A stretch of DNA of 64,000 bases from assembly GCF_003987015.1 (NCBI RefSeq), contig NZ_PIPQ01000002.1, positions 310,001 through 374,000 of the forward strand, read 5' to 3'. A program made the position numbers and the translations under genes. How positions within the stretch are numbered: position 1 is the stretch's first letter; each line of letters opens with the position of its first letter. Shown here piece by piece: positions 53,660 through 63,103 of this stretch. Source of the DNA: Aliidiomarina taiwanensis. GTDB taxonomy: Bacteria > Pseudomonadota > Gammaproteobacteria > Enterobacterales > Alteromonadaceae. The notes under the pieces were generated by a model. The model searched no databases. It was not told the origin of the DNA and was given only the letters and a program-made list of their open reading frames with translations.

Positions 53660-55483
53660 ATGAAAAAAATGACATCTGTATTCAGAAAACTTCCTCTCGC
53701 TTCGGCCGTAGCGCTTGCTGTTGCTATGCCTGCAGCGAACGCTGCTAATTTCGATCTCGGCCCAGTGAATATTGATTTCGACTCAACATTCTCCCTTGGT
53801 GCACAGTGGCGTGTACAAGACAGAGACTTAAGAATTATTCACCCAGGGAATATGGAAGGTGGCGGTGGCCACTCGTCCGTAGCAGACGACGGTAACCTGA
53901 ACTTCGACAAAGGCGACATGACCTCGTTTGTTTTCCGTGGTGTGCACGACATCAGCATTACGGGCAGTGGTAATACAGGTGCATTTGTTCGTTTTAATTA
54001 TTGGTACGACGACGTACTACAAAACGAAGGCTTCCCGCATGGACATACAGCAAATAACTATGCATCGGACGCGCGCTTAAATAACGACGCCTTTGACAAA
54101 TATTCAAAAGGCAAAGGCATTAACTTGCTTGACGCCTTTGTATACACCAGCTTTGACATTGGCAATATGCCTGCCGACTTACGGGTGGGTCGCCAAGTAC
54201 TTAGCTGGGGTGAAAGCACCTTTATTCAAAACGGTGTAAACGCGATTAACCCAGCTGACGTAAACGCCCTACGTCGCCCAGGTGCAGAACTTCGGGAAGC
54301 ACTTTTACCAGTGGGTATGGTGACCTTTTCCCTTGGCCTAACCGAAAGCTTAAGCCTGGACACCTTCTACATGTATGAGTGGGACAACACCAAGCTTGAC
54401 GGCTGTGGTACCTACTTCTCGTCCGTTGACATTCTCGGCGGGCCTGGTTGTAACAAGGTAACCTTAAACCCACAAGTAGGGCCAAATACAATATTTGGTG
54501 ACAAAGAGTCTGTTGAAGCCGGCTTATATGTAGCCCGTGCAGACGACTTAAAAGCCAGTGACAGCGGTCAGTTTGGTGTGTCTATGCGTTACTACTCGAT
54601 GGCGCTTGACACAGAGTTCGGCTTTTACTTCTTAAACGTCCATAACACGGCCCCTATTATCTCTGCTTACGACTGGCGTACGCCTGCTCCAAGCAATAAC
54701 GTGGTGTCAACGTTAGGTCCTCAGTACTTTGTAGAGTGGCCAGAAGACAACAAAATTTACGGTACTAGCTTTAGTACCACGCTAGGTACTTGGTCGTGGA
54801 GTGGTGAAGTAAGCTATCGTCCGGCTCAAGCCGTACAAATTAACACCACAGAAATTTTAAGTGCGGGTTTGCAGCCGAACATTCCAAGCACCTTCTTAGA
54901 TCGTCTCGACAAAGTACGTCCAGACGGTATTCCTGTGGGCGGACACGCAGCAGGTTACGAAGAGCTGGAAGTATGGCAAGCACAAACCACTTTCTTGCAG
55001 TTCTTTGACCAAGTACTTGGAGCTCAGCGCGTAACCTTTATTGCCGAATTGGCCTTAAGCCATGTGGCGGACTTACCAGGCTTAAACGAGCAACGCTTTG
55101 GTCGTAACCCTGTATACGGTAAATGCTTCACCCAAGCAGATGCAGAGTCAGCTCTTGGTGTTGCTGCAGGTATTAGCGCAGGCAACTGTGAAGGCTTTGT
55201 CACCAGTACGTCCTATGGTTACCGTACCCGTGTACAGTTTGAGTACTCAAACGCCTTCATGGGGTGGAACTTAACGCCAGCGATTGCTTTCGGTCATGAC
55301 ATTAGCGGTTACTCGCCGAATACCAACTTTATTGAAGGTCGCCGTAACTTGTCCTTAATCATGGGTGGTAACTACATGAGCAAGTACAACTTTAATGTGT
55401 CGTACAGCCGCTTTGACGGTGCTGACTACGACCCAACTCACGACCGTGACTTTGTTTCAGCGAGCTTTGCAGTTTCGTTTTAA
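53660..55483 (+). CDS. Outer-membrane DUF1302 family protein
   Basis: 607 residues from the ATG at 53660. The Sec signal peptide runs to about residue 29 ('AVALAVAMPAANA'). The mature protein is aromatic and Asp/Asn-rich with alternating beta strands and ends in Phe ('SASFAVSF'), as outer-membrane beta-barrels do. It matches DUF1302 ('LRVGRQVLSWGESTFIQNGV'), often found with DUF1329 and fatty-acid/lipid transport or phenotype genes. No DUF1329 gene is adjacent. Its position after etfBA suggests a lipid role; this is inference. Confidence 0.78.
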   Translation: MKKMTSVFRKLPLASAVALAVAMPAANAANFDLGPVNIDFDSTFSLGAQWRVQDRDLRIIHPGNMEGGGGHSSVADDGNLNFDKGDMTSFVFRGVHDISITGSGNTGAFVRFNYWYDDVLQNEGFPHGHTANNYASDARLNNDAFDKYSKGKGINLLDAFVYTSFDIGNMPADLRVGRQVLSWGESTFIQNGVNAINPADVNALRRPGAELREALLPVGMVTFSLGLTESLSLDTFYMYEWDNTKLDGCGTYFSSVDILGGPGCNKVTLNPQVGPNTIFGDKESVEAGLYVARADDLKASDSGQFGVSMRYYSMALDTEFGFYFLNVHNTAPIISAYDWRTPAPSNNVVSTLGPQYFVEWPEDNKIYGTSFSTTLGTWSWSGEVSYRPAQAVQINTTEILSAGLQPNIPSTFLDRLDKVRPDGIPVGGHAAGYEELEVWQAQTTFLQFFDQVLGAQRVTFIAELALSHVADLPGLNEQRFGRNPVYGKCFTQADAESALGVAAGISAGNCEGFVTSTSYGYRTRVQFEYSNAFMGWNLTPAIAFGHDISGYSPNTNFIEGRRNLSLIMGGNYMSKYNFNVSYSRFDGADYDPTHDRDFVSASFAVSF

Positions 55484-55502
55484 ACAAAGGGTTACAAATA
55501 AT

Positions 55503-55533
55503 GAAAGGCCAGCCATTGCTGGCCTTTTTTCTT
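55503..55533 (+). terminator. Terminator of the DUF1302 gene
   Basis: AAAGGCCAGC-CATT-GCTGGCCTTTTTT, a compact GC-rich hairpin with a T run, 20 bp after the stop. Confidence 0.93.
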
Positions 55534-55563
55534 GGTAACAAATAATTTAGCAAGACATACACA

Positions 55564-56247
55564 ATGTACAAACTATTCGATTACTTTCCTCGTTCGTGGC
55601 GTGCCGCAATAACACAGCCGGACATAACAGCAGAGCTTGAGGCTTGCTGGCAGGCCGTGCAAAAAGAGCGTGCGCAAGGAATACGCATTTACCCTGATAA
55701 CGACCACATATTTGCTGCCTTAGCAGCGGTAGCACCTGAACACGTGCGTGTGGTGATTTTAGGTCAAGACCCATACCACCAAGCAGGGCAAGCCCATGGC
55801 TTTGCTTTTTCAGTACCGAAAGGTATAAAAGTGCCGCCTTCGCTTCGGAATATGTATAAAGCCCTCGCTGTGGATTACCCAGGGTTTAAAACGCCAGAGC
55901 ATGGTTGTTTAACAGGTTGGGCTGAGCAAGGGGTATTGTTGCTCAATACAGTCTTCACTGTCAGGGACAGCGCTGCAGGCTCCCACCAGCAATTAGGTTG
56001 GCAAACCCTAACCCAAGCAATATTAAAACATATAGCGGCGGGTCCACCGGTGGTATTTATGCTGTGGGGGAAGCACGCACAGAATGCCTTGAAGGGGATA
56101 GACACCAGCAAACACTGTGTATTAACGGGCGTGCACCCCTCGCCTTTATCCGCTTACCGAGGTTTCTTTGAACAGGAGCACTTTAGAAAAGCCAACGACT
56201 TTTTAACGGCGCAAGGGAAGGGGGTGATAAACTGGTCACTTGCGTGA
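55564..56247 (+). CDS. ung: Uracil-DNA glycosylase
   Basis: 227 residues. The catalytic Asp water-activating loop is 'VVILGQDPYHQAGQAHGFAF' and the leucine/His intercalation loop 'TGVHPSPLSAYRGFFEQEHF' carries the catalytic His. It excises uracil from DNA by base excision repair. There is a good match in length and order to E. coli Ung (229 residues). Confidence 0.97.
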   Translation: MYKLFDYFPRSWRAAITQPDITAELEACWQAVQKERAQGIRIYPDNDHIFAALAAVAPEHVRVVILGQDPYHQAGQAHGFAFSVPKGIKVPPSLRNMYKALAVDYPGFKTPEHGCLTGWAEQGVLLLNTVFTVRDSAAGSHQQLGWQTLTQAILKHIAAGPPVVFMLWGKHAQNALKGIDTSKHCVLTGVHPSPLSAYRGFFEQEHFRKANDFLTAQGKGVINWSLA

Positions 56248-56387
56248 TGCTTTTTGTTCGAATGTTAATTAATTGTGTGCTCTTTTGTGTTTTTGTGGTA
56301 TAAAGAGGGTATGCAAGCAGGCAAGGAAGCCAAGTTCGCATGATATAGATAACACTCTTATAAAAATAAAATAGTAAGGAGCTTTCT

Positions 56388-56558
56388 ATGGATCATTCAG
56401 AAGAGCTAAAAAACACGGAAGCACGGCCAGCCAAACGACGTCGCGCTAAGCGTAAGTGGCGAGAAATAGAAATGCTAAAAGAGCGCCATAACTTGCTAAA
56501 AGAACTTGAAAGTATTGACTACACGTCAAGTTATGACATTGAAGACTTAGAGATTTAA
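56388..56558 (+). CDS. DUF3545-type small basic protein
   Basis: 56 residues. A strong AAGGAG sits 7 bases upstream of the ATG. The sequence is highly charged: an Arg/Lys block 'PAKRRRAKRKWREIEML' followed by an acidic C-terminus 'YDIEDLEI'. This matches the DUF3545 family of Vibrio/Alteromonadales, of unknown function. It is a free-standing gene between ung and a terminator. Confidence 0.75.
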   Translation: MDHSEELKNTEARPAKRRRAKRKWREIEMLKERHNLLKELESIDYTSSYDIEDLEI

Positions 56559-56563
56559 TAAAG

Positions 56564-56601
56564 AAAAACGCCGACATATTTGATGCCGGCGTTTTTGTTT
56601 T
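56564..56601. terminator. Bidirectional terminator between the DUF3545 gene and suhB
   Basis: AAAAACGCCG pairs with CGGCGTTTTT (10 bp) across a 13-base loop; A and T tracts flank it. It serves the convergent genes on both strands and directly abuts the suhB stop. Confidence 0.88.
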
Positions 56602-57405
56602 TTAGTCGAGAAGTGACTGGGGTAACTCGTTGCGCATTTTGACGAGCATAGGTTGAATAACCTTTTGGCTAGCAGCAACAATGTTGCCCGATGTGCGATA
56701 ATTCATGCCACCGGCAAAGTCTGTCACCATACCTCCGGACTCACGTACAAGCAGTTCGCCTGCGGCTGTGTCCCATGGTTTTAAACCCGCTTCCCAGTAT
56801 CCGTCCATACGTCCACAGGCCACATAAGCCAAGTCGAGAGCAGCAGAACCAGCGCGACGAATGTCGGCAGCGTCTTCAAATAAGGCGCCAAAAAGTTTTT
56901 GGTACTCAGGAAGAATATGCTTCATACGGAATGGAAAACCTGTAGCAAGCAAAGTACCTTCAAGGTTTTTAGGGCTTGTTACACGTGTACGGAAACCGTT
57001 TAATTGAGCGCCCGCACCGCGGCTGGCTGTGAACAGCTCGTCACGTAGTGGGTCGTAAATAGCGGCGTGGTGTGGGACCCCTTTAACGGTAAGAGCAACC
57101 GACACACAAAAGTGTGGAATGCCGCGCATAAAGTTTGTGGTGCCATCGAGTGGATCAATCACCCACTGGTAATCAGCATCTACGCCGACCATAACACCTG
57201 ACTCTTCCGCCATAATGCTATGTTTTGGGTAAGACTTTTTAATAGTCGCAATGATAGCCTCTTCAGCGGCTCTGTCCACATTGGTGACAAAGTCGTTGTG
57301 TGCTTTCGACTCGATTTCTAAGTGTTGTGGGTTACCATACGATTTAGTGATCACCCGGCCGGCCGCGCGCGCTGCGCGAACGGCAATGTTTAACATTGCG
57401 TGCAT
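56602..57405 (-). CDS. suhB: Inositol-1-monophosphatase SuhB
   Basis: 267 residues from the ATG at 57405 ('MHAMLNIAVRAARAAG', as in E. coli). The metal-binding motif is 'DPLDGTTNFMRGIPHF' and the second is 'LKPWDTAAGELLVRESGG'. Besides hydrolysing inositol phosphate it takes part in rRNA antitermination with NusA in E. coli. A clear promoter lies upstream. Confidence 0.94.
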   Translation of the reverse strand: MHAMLNIAVRAARAAGRVITKSYGNPQHLEIESKAHNDFVTNVDRAAEEAIIATIKKSYPKHSIMAEESGVMVGVDADYQWVIDPLDGTTNFMRGIPHFCVSVALTVKGVPHHAAIYDPLRDELFTASRGAGAQLNGFRTRVTSPKNLEGTLLATGFPFRMKHILPEYQKLFGALFEDAADIRRAGSAALDLAYVACGRMDGYWEAGLKPWDTAAGELLVRESGGMVTDFAGGMNYRTSGNIVAASQKVIQPMLVKMRNELPQSLLD

Positions 57406-57446
57406 GCTGATTTCCTGTACTGGCAAAGAACGTATTATTCAGGCGC

Positions 57447-57475
57447 AGTATAAACAAACAATGGCTATTGCGCAA
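57447..57475 (-). promoter_or_regulatory. Sigma-70 promoter of suhB
   Basis: On the reverse strand, TTGCGC (57475-57470), 17-bp spacer, TATACT (57452-57447). The expected start is near 57440, about 35 bp upstream of the suhB ATG. Confidence 0.75.
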
Positions 57476-57519
57476 TGAATCTACATATAGGCACACAAAG
57501 CAATGTTGTGCTAGCATTG

Positions 57520-57540
57520 CGCACCTATAAAAAAGGTGCG
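57520..57540 (+). other. Hairpin overlapping the trmJ ribosome binding site
   Basis: CGCACC-TATAAAAAA-GGTGCG: 6-bp GC-rich stem with a 9-base loop. The right arm contains the GGTG part of the trmJ ribosome binding site (57533-57538), so folding could block initiation. Confidence 0.5.
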
Positions 57541-57546
57541 TATATT

Positions 57547-58269
57547 ATGCTCAACAACGTTCGAATTGTGCTGGTGAACACGTCAGATCAACGCAATATA
57601 GGCTCGGCCGCACGAGCCATGAAAACGATGGGAATCACCGACTTAGTGCTGGTGGACCCACAAGAGAAGCCCGAGGGTAAAGCCGCTGCTTTAGCTGCAG
57701 GAGCTACCGATATTTTAGCCAATGCGCGTATTGTCGACACCTTGGTGGAAGCCATTGACGATTGTCAACTTACGTTTGCCGCCAGTGCGCGAAGCCGCAC
57801 GCTGGACTGGCCCATGACCACACCACGTGAAGCGAGTGCTAAAATCATGGCAGAAGGCCAAAGTGGTAAAGTGGCTTTGGTTTTTGGACGGGAGGCTTCG
57901 GGCCTAACCAATGAAGAATTACAGCAGTGCCATATGCACACGCATATACCTGCCAACCCGGAGTACAGTTCCCTCAACTTAGCTATGGCGGTGCAAACCT
58001 TATGCTATGAAGTGCGGGTTGCTTACTTAGCCGCAGAAGAGCAAGGTTACCCAGAGGCCGAAGGTGACTACCCTACAGCGGGTGAAATGGAGGGCTTTTT
58101 TACCCATTTACAACGTGCTATTACCGACTCCGGCTTTATTGTAAAGAATCACCCGGGCAAGGTAATGAGTAAATTGCGGCGACTCTATACAAGAACACGA
58201 CCAGATAAGAATGAATTAAATATTTTACGTGGCATACTGACTTCATTCGAACGTCATGTTAAGAAATAA
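57547..58269 (+). CDS. trmJ: tRNA (cytidine/uridine-2'-O)-methyltransferase TrmJ
   Basis: 240 residues from the ATG at 57547; an upstream GTG at 57475 adds 24 unrelated residues. SPOUT fold: '[21 protein letters not shown]', '[18 protein letters not shown]' (knot SAM site) and '[20 protein letters not shown]'. It methylates position 32 of several tRNAs. iscS follows 27 bp downstream, as is usual, but iscR is missing between them. Confidence 0.93.
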   Translation: MLNNVRIVLVNTSDQRNIGSAARAMKTMGITDLVLVDPQEKPEGKAAALAAGATDILANARIVDTLVEAIDDCQLTFAASARSRTLDWPMTTPREASAKIMAEGQSGKVALVFGREASGLTNEELQQCHMHTHIPANPEYSSLNLAMAVQTLCYEVRVAYLAAEEQGYPEAEGDYPTAGEMEGFFTHLQRAITDSGFIVKNHPGKVMSKLRRLYTRTRPDKNELNILRGILTSFERHVKK

Positions 58270-58296
58270 TCTTACCGAAGAGAAAGAGCTTGAAGT

Positions 58297-59463
58297 ATGA
58301 AACGACCTATTTATCTTGATTACGCTGCCACAACCCCTGTTGACGCTGCTGTTGCAGAAAAAATGATGCAATGCTTAACCTATGACGGGGTGTTTGGTAA
58401 TCCTGCGTCGCGGTCCCATCGCTTAGGCTGGCAAGCGGAAGAGCTGGTAGACGAAGCCCGTCACCAAATTGCTGAGCTTATTCTTGCAGACCCTCGTGAA
58501 ATTGTATTTACCTCAGGGGCAACGGAATCAGATAACCTGGCTATTAAAGGGGTTGCAGAGTTTCATCAAGACAAAGGTAAGCATATTATTACTGTGTGCA
58601 CCGAGCATAAAGCAGTGCTCGACGCCTGCGCTGACCTCGAACGACGTGGTTTTGACATCACCTACTTGCCCGTACAAAGCAACGGCCTGCTGGATTTAAA
58701 TCAAGTTGCTGAAGCCTTTCGAGACGACACCATTTTGCTTAGCGTTATGCATGTAAACAATGAAATTGGTGTTATCCAAGACATAGCGGCGTTAGGTGCT
58801 ATGTGTAAGGAGCGTGATGTACTTTTTCATGTGGATGGTGCTCAAAGCGTAGGCAAAGTACCGGTGGATGTGAATGCACTGAATATTGATCTGCTGTCTA
58901 TTTCTGGCCACAAAATGTATGGCCCAAAAGGAATAGGAGCACTGTATGTTCGACGCACCCCTCGGGTTCGCCTGCAGGCACAAATACATGGTGGTGGTCA
59001 CGAGCGTGGCATGCGTTCGGGAACCTTAGCCACTCACCAAATCGTTGGCTTTGGCGAAGCTGCTCGTATCGCTAAAGAAAAAGGTCAAACCGAGATGGAA
59101 CGGCTTACTGGGTATCGTGACCGTTTATGGAATACCATTCAGGCATTAGGCGATGTGACCTTGAACGGCTGCTTAGAGCAGGGCGTAGGTAGCTTGCTGA
59201 ATGTGAGCTTTGGTGGTTTGTGCCCCGACGCCTTGGCCATGAACTTGAGTGACTTAGCTGTGTCGTCGGGCTCGGCCTGTAATTCGGCTACTGTGGACCC
59301 TTCCTTCGTGTTACTCGCTCTTGGCCGTGAGCGGGAGTTGGCCCTTGCGACTATTCGCTTTAGTGTGGGCCGCTATACCACAGAAGAAGATATAGCGGCG
59401 GTAGAAGATATACTGAATGAAGCCATCCCGCGCTTGCGTAACAGCAAGCCTTTATGGTTGTAG
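58297..59463 (+). CDS. iscS: Cysteine desulfurase, IscS/NifS class
   Basis: 388 residues. PLP-lysine in '[17 protein letters not shown]', catalytic Cys loop '[16 protein letters not shown]', and '[17 protein letters not shown]' all fit IscS. The protein stops at 'LRNSKPLWL', about 17 residues short of E. coli IscS, which ends with the tail that contacts IscU. No iscR, iscU, iscA, hscAB or fdx follow; msrA lies directly behind on the other strand. It may supply sulfur to csdE/tcdA or tRNA thiolation. Confidence 0.88.
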   Translation: MKRPIYLDYAATTPVDAAVAEKMMQCLTYDGVFGNPASRSHRLGWQAEELVDEARHQIAELILADPREIVFTSGATESDNLAIKGVAEFHQDKGKHIITVCTEHKAVLDACADLERRGFDITYLPVQSNGLLDLNQVAEAFRDDTILLSVMHVNNEIGVIQDIAALGAMCKERDVLFHVDGAQSVGKVPVDVNALNIDLLSISGHKMYGPKGIGALYVRRTPRVRLQAQIHGGGHERGMRSGTLATHQIVGFGEAARIAKEKGQTEMERLTGYRDRLWNTIQALGDVTLNGCLEQGVGSLLNVSFGGLCPDALAMNLSDLAVSSGSACNSATVDPSFVLLALGRERELALATIRFSVGRYTTEEDIAAVEDILNEAIPRLRNSKPLWL

Positions 59464-59465
59464 CG

Positions 59466-60005
59466 TTATTTCTTTAACTTGTCCGCAAAGGTTTTACGAA
59501 AGCGGGCTAACTTCGGGGCAACTACAGCTGCACAGTAGGGTTGCTCCGGGTTTCGGTTAAAATAGTCCTCGTGGTGGTCTTCTGCGGGGTACCAATTTTG
59601 CAGCGGACTTATTTCGGTCACTATTGGCTGGTCAAACACCTCGTCTGCTGTCACTTCTGCAATAAATGCTTCAGCCACTTCACGCTGCGCTTCCGTATGG
59701 TAAAAAATAGCTGAACGGTATTGGGTGCCAATATCGTTCCCCTGGCGGTTCAGTTGGGTTGGGTCGTGAATAGCAAAAAGCACTTCCAGTAACTCTCGGT
59801 AAGAAATGACGGACGCGTCATACTGAATTTGCACGACTTCTGCGTGGCCTGTGTTGCCTGTGCATACAGCTTCATAGGTCGGGTTTTCTGTATGGCCACC
59901 AGCATACCCAGATTGTACCGAATGAACTCCTTGCAGTTGCTGAAATGCCCCTTCGGTGCACCAAAAACAGCCACCGCCAAAGGTGGCAATAGATAATTCA
60001 GACAT
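59466..60005 (-). CDS. msrA: Peptide-methionine (S)-S-oxide reductase
   Basis: 179 residues. The active site is 'ATFGGGCFWCTEGAFQQLQG' with the catalytic Cys in GGCFWC; 'SVQSGYAGGHTENPTYEAVC' follows. It repairs methionine sulfoxide in proteins using thioredoxin. It is convergent with iscS, only 2 bp apart. Confidence 0.96.
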   Translation of the reverse strand: MSELSIATFGGGCFWCTEGAFQQLQGVHSVQSGYAGGHTENPTYEAVCTGNTGHAEVVQIQYDASVISYRELLEVLFAIHDPTQLNRQGNDIGTQYRSAIFYHTEAQREVAEAFIAEVTADEVFDQPIVTEISPLQNWYPAEDHHEDYFNRNPEQPYCAAVVAPKLARFRKTFADKLKK

Positions 60006-60111
60006 ATGACCTCAATTCTGTTTAGGTGTTTAGACGTCCATACTAGATGAAGAGTTACCAGCACTGCAAGCATTAAAAAACTTTAAATTGCCAGCGAGTG
60101 AAAAGTTTTCA

Positions 60112-60141
60112 TTGGGAATTAACGCGGAGATCACGTATAAT
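60112..60141 (+). promoter_or_regulatory. Sigma-70 promoter of ndk
   Basis: TTGGGA (60112-60117), 18-bp spacer, TATAAT (60136-60141); TCACG just upstream. The transcript would start near 60148, giving a 59-base leader before the ATG at 60207. Confidence 0.75.
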
Positions 60142-60206
60142 TCGCGCGAATTTTTATCACTTTGGTCATATTGGCCAAGTGGGCCTATCGACTTGGAGTA
60201 TATAAC

Positions 60207-60638
60207 ATGGCTTTGGAACGTACCCTTTCCATCATTAAGCCTGACGGCGTAGCAAAAAACGTTGTTGGCGCTATTATTAACCGCTTTGAAACTGCTGGCC
60301 TGCGTGTTGTTGGTCAGAAAATGATGCACCTAAGCAAAGAAAAAGCAGAAGGCTTCTACGCTGAACACTCTGAGCGTCCTTTCTTTGGTGCGCTTGTTGA
60401 GTTCATGACTTCAGGCCCTATCGTTGTGATGGTTCTTGAAGGTGAAGACGCAGTGCGTAAAAACCGTGAAATCATGGGTGCAACAAACCCACAGGAAGCA
60501 GCTGCCGGTACACTTCGTGCAGACTACGCAGACACCATTGACGAAAACGCAGTGCACGGCTCAGACGCAGTAGAGTCAGCAGCACGTGAAATTGCTTACT
60601 TCTTCAGCGATGAAGAAATTTGCCCGCGTACACGCTAA
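60207..60638 (+). CDS. ndk: Nucleoside diphosphate kinase
   Basis: 143 residues, exactly E. coli Ndk length, starting '[18 protein letters not shown]'. The catalytic His is in '[13 protein letters not shown]'. TGGAG precedes the ATG; the upstream in-frame GTG at 60162 is rejected. It balances NTP/dNTP pools by gamma-phosphate transfer. A terminator with a TTCG loop follows. Confidence 0.98.
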   Translation: MALERTLSIIKPDGVAKNVVGAIINRFETAGLRVVGQKMMHLSKEKAEGFYAEHSERPFFGALVEFMTSGPIVVMVLEGEDAVRKNREIMGATNPQEAAAGTLRADYADTIDENAVHGSDAVESAAREIAYFFSDEEICPRTR

Positions 60639-60671
60639 ACTATAGCAAGTCGCATTAAGCAAGCATGTTGT

Positions 60672-60695
60672 AAAAGGGGCTTCGGCCCCTTTTTC
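60672..60695 (+). terminator. Terminator of ndk
   Basis: AAAAGGGGC-TTCG-GCCCCTTTTT: 5-bp GC stem extended by A/T pairs with a stable TTCG tetraloop and T run, 34 bp after the stop. Confidence 0.92.
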
Positions 60696-60735
60696 ACCAT
60701 TAAGCCGCTTGTTCTCCACACAGTATGAGGTTGTT

Positions 60736-61869
60736 ATGTCCACCGTAAAGAAAGTGAACTTACTTGATTTAAACCGAGAAGGCGTGAAAGCGTTTTTTGC
60801 CGATATCGGTGAAAAGCCATTTCGAGCCGACCAGGTAATGAAGTGGATTTACCACTATTGTGTTGACGATTTCGAGCAAATGACAAACTTAAACAAAGCC
60901 TTACGGGCTAAGTTAAGTGAGCTTGCTGAAATTAAAGCGCCAGAAATTAAAACCCAGCAAGAGTCCGCCGACGGTACCATTAAATTTGCAATGGACTTAG
61001 GCGATGGCCAAGAAGTCGAAAGTGTTTGGATTCCAGAAGCCGACCGCGCCACCTTATGTGTGTCGTCGCAGGTAGGGTGTGCCCTTGAATGCACCTTCTG
61101 TTCGACAGGTCAGCAAGGCTTTAACAGAAATTTACGTGTGTCTGAAATCATCGGCCAAGTATGGCGTGTGAACAAGGTTTTAGGTGCTTTTGGTGAAACC
61201 AATGTAAAGGCTGTCACCAACGTGGTCATGATGGGCATGGGCGAACCTTTGCTGAATGTAAAAAATGTCGTGCCCGCCATGGAGCTCATGCTCGACGACT
61301 TTGGCTTCGGCTTGTCGAAACGCCGTGTCACTTTAAGTACCTCAGGTGTGGTGCCTGCCCTTGACGCATTGCGTGACCAAATCGACGTAGCCCTTGCTAT
61401 ATCGCTGCATGCGCCGGACAACGAGCTGCGTGACGAAATTGTTCCCGTGAATAAAAAGTACCCGATAGCGCAATTTTTAGAGTCGGCGCGCCGCTATGTG
61501 GAAAACTCAAAAGCGCAAACCAAAGTAACCGTTGAATATGTAATGCTTGACCATATAAATGACTCGATGGAGCAAGCGCATCAATTGGCGAAGGTACTGG
61601 AAGGTACACCAAGCAAAATCAACCTGATTCCATTTAACCCATTTCCGGGAAGTGACTATGGTCGTTCGAGCAATTCTCGTATTGATCGGTTCGCAAAGGT
61701 ATTGATGGAACACGGATATGTCGTTATGGTTAGAAAAACACGAGGCGATGATATTGATGCCGCATGTGGGCAGCTCGTGGGGGATGTCGCAGATAGAACC
61801 AAGCGCCTATTAAAACGACAACAACGACAAAAGGGTGGCCAGGCAATTGCTGTAAAAGCAACGACCTAG
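60736..61869 (+). CDS. rlmN: 23S rRNA (A2503-C2) / tRNA (A37-C2) methyltransferase RlmN
   Basis: 377 residues from the ATG at 60736 (GAGG 5-6 bases upstream). The radical-SAM Cys cluster is C-x3-C-x2-C in '[16 protein letters not shown]'. '[19 protein letters not shown]' and '[11 protein letters not shown]' carry the other signatures, including the C-terminal methyl-accepting Cys region. It methylates C2 of A2503 in 23S rRNA and A37 in tRNAs. Confidence 0.96.
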   Translation: MSTVKKVNLLDLNREGVKAFFADIGEKPFRADQVMKWIYHYCVDDFEQMTNLNKALRAKLSELAEIKAPEIKTQQESADGTIKFAMDLGDGQEVESVWIPEADRATLCVSSQVGCALECTFCSTGQQGFNRNLRVSEIIGQVWRVNKVLGAFGETNVKAVTNVVMMGMGEPLLNVKNVVPAMELMLDDFGFGLSKRRVTLSTSGVVPALDALRDQIDVALAISLHAPDNELRDEIVPVNKKYPIAQFLESARRYVENSKAQTKVTVEYVMLDHINDSMEQAHQLAKVLEGTPSKINLIPFNPFPGSDYGRSSNSRIDRFAKVLMEHGYVVMVRKTRGDDIDAACGQLVGDVADRTKRLLKRQQRQKGGQAIAVKATT

Positions 61870-61927
61870 CAAGCAAGGAGCGTAACACACGCACCATGGA
61901 CTGGTAACGCGTATAAATCAGGCTCTC

Positions 61928-63079
61928 ATGACAGTAGAAGACGAAAACATACAACAAAAACAAAGCGGTGAAGAAGCGCAGCTCGACATGCGCCTTTTTC
62001 CTGGTGATATTTTACGTGCCGCACGAGAAGCGAAAGGATTATCAACCGCAGATGTGGCTGCAAGCCTGTGTCTGCGGCAGCAGCTTATTGAAGAGCTTGA
62101 AGCGAACAAGTTCGACCCGAAAGTGGCGGTTACCTTTACCCGAGGTTACTTAAGGTCTTATGCCAAGCATGTGGAAGCGTCGGAAGAATATGTACTGAAT
62201 GCGTACCATGACCTAATTGACGAAAAACCGCAGCCAAAAGATATGCGTAGCTTTTCACGCAAAAAAACCATGGAAACCCATGACAACCGTTTGATGCTGA
62301 TTACCTACGTTATTGTGGCCATATTAATTGCTTCCGTGGTGCTCTTCTTCTGGCAGCAGTCCGCCACAACCAACGACTTGGAAACAACGGACATGCCGGC
62401 TACGTCAGAGCAGCAGACGGAGCAGCAAATGGAGCCGGAAGCAAGCCAAGCGATGCCGTCTGAAACACAAGACGCGTCAGCGCAAGCTGCAAACGCTGTT
62501 CCTTCCGATGCCTTCATAACGGCAGCATCGGAGCAAAGCGCAGAGCAGACGGCACAGCCGTTTGAAGACGGCGCAAATCGAGGCGGTGAAAGCCTAGCCT
62601 TAGAAAACGAATTGAGCCAGCCACCGCAAGAGCTAACTTCTGAAAGCCGTGACCTGACAAGCCCGGCAGCTGGTGAAGAACAAACCCCGACCCCTCAGCA
62701 AGCAGGTGCAGAACAAGCGGAAGAACCACTGAGTGAGCCGTTAATGAATAATGAAACAACAGCAGAAGCGACGGCCGAAAACACCCCAGTGACTCGCACT
62801 GGCTCTTTTTTAGATGCAGCCGACCCGAATGCTGGCGAGCTCGTGCTGTACTTCAAGGGTGACAGCTGGGTTGAGGTGAGCGAGCATGGAAATAATGAAA
62901 ACATTTTAGCAGTAGGTACAAAGCGAAAAGGTTATAATATGCCCCTCGGCGGCGTGAGTGCGTATAATGTTATTTTGGGCGCTCCAACCGCGGTTGAAGT
63001 ATATTATCAAGGTGAGCGTGTCGACTTAAGCGCACTGCCAACGAACCGAGTGGTTCCATTTCGCGTGCCAGAATTATAA
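61928..63079 (+). CDS. rodZ: RodZ-like cytoskeletal protein
   Basis: 383 residues. An N-terminal HTH domain (19-95) is 'PGDILRAAREAKGLSTADV'; a single helix ('LITYVIVAILIASVVLFFW') crosses the membrane near residues 121-141. The periplasmic part is a long low-complexity Glu/Gln/Ala/Pro region followed by a C-terminal beta domain ('DSWVEVSEHGNNENILA', 'GAPTAVEVYYQGERVDLS'). RodZ links MreB to the cell wall machinery. It lies between rlmN and ispG as in E. coli. Confidence 0.93.
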   Translation: MTVEDENIQQKQSGEEAQLDMRLFPGDILRAAREAKGLSTADVAASLCLRQQLIEELEANKFDPKVAVTFTRGYLRSYAKHVEASEEYVLNAYHDLIDEKPQPKDMRSFSRKKTMETHDNRLMLITYVIVAILIASVVLFFWQQSATTNDLETTDMPATSEQQTEQQMEPEASQAMPSETQDASAQAANAVPSDAFITAASEQSAEQTAQPFEDGANRGGESLALENELSQPPQELTSESRDLTSPAAGEEQTPTPQQAGAEQAEEPLSEPLMNNETTAEATAENTPVTRTGSFLDAADPNAGELVLYFKGDSWVEVSEHGNNENILAVGTKRKGYNMPLGGVSAYNVILGAPTAVEVYYQGERVDLSALPTNRVVPFRVPEL

Positions 63080-63103
63080 CCGGCCATTATTGAGTAGTTG
63101 TAC

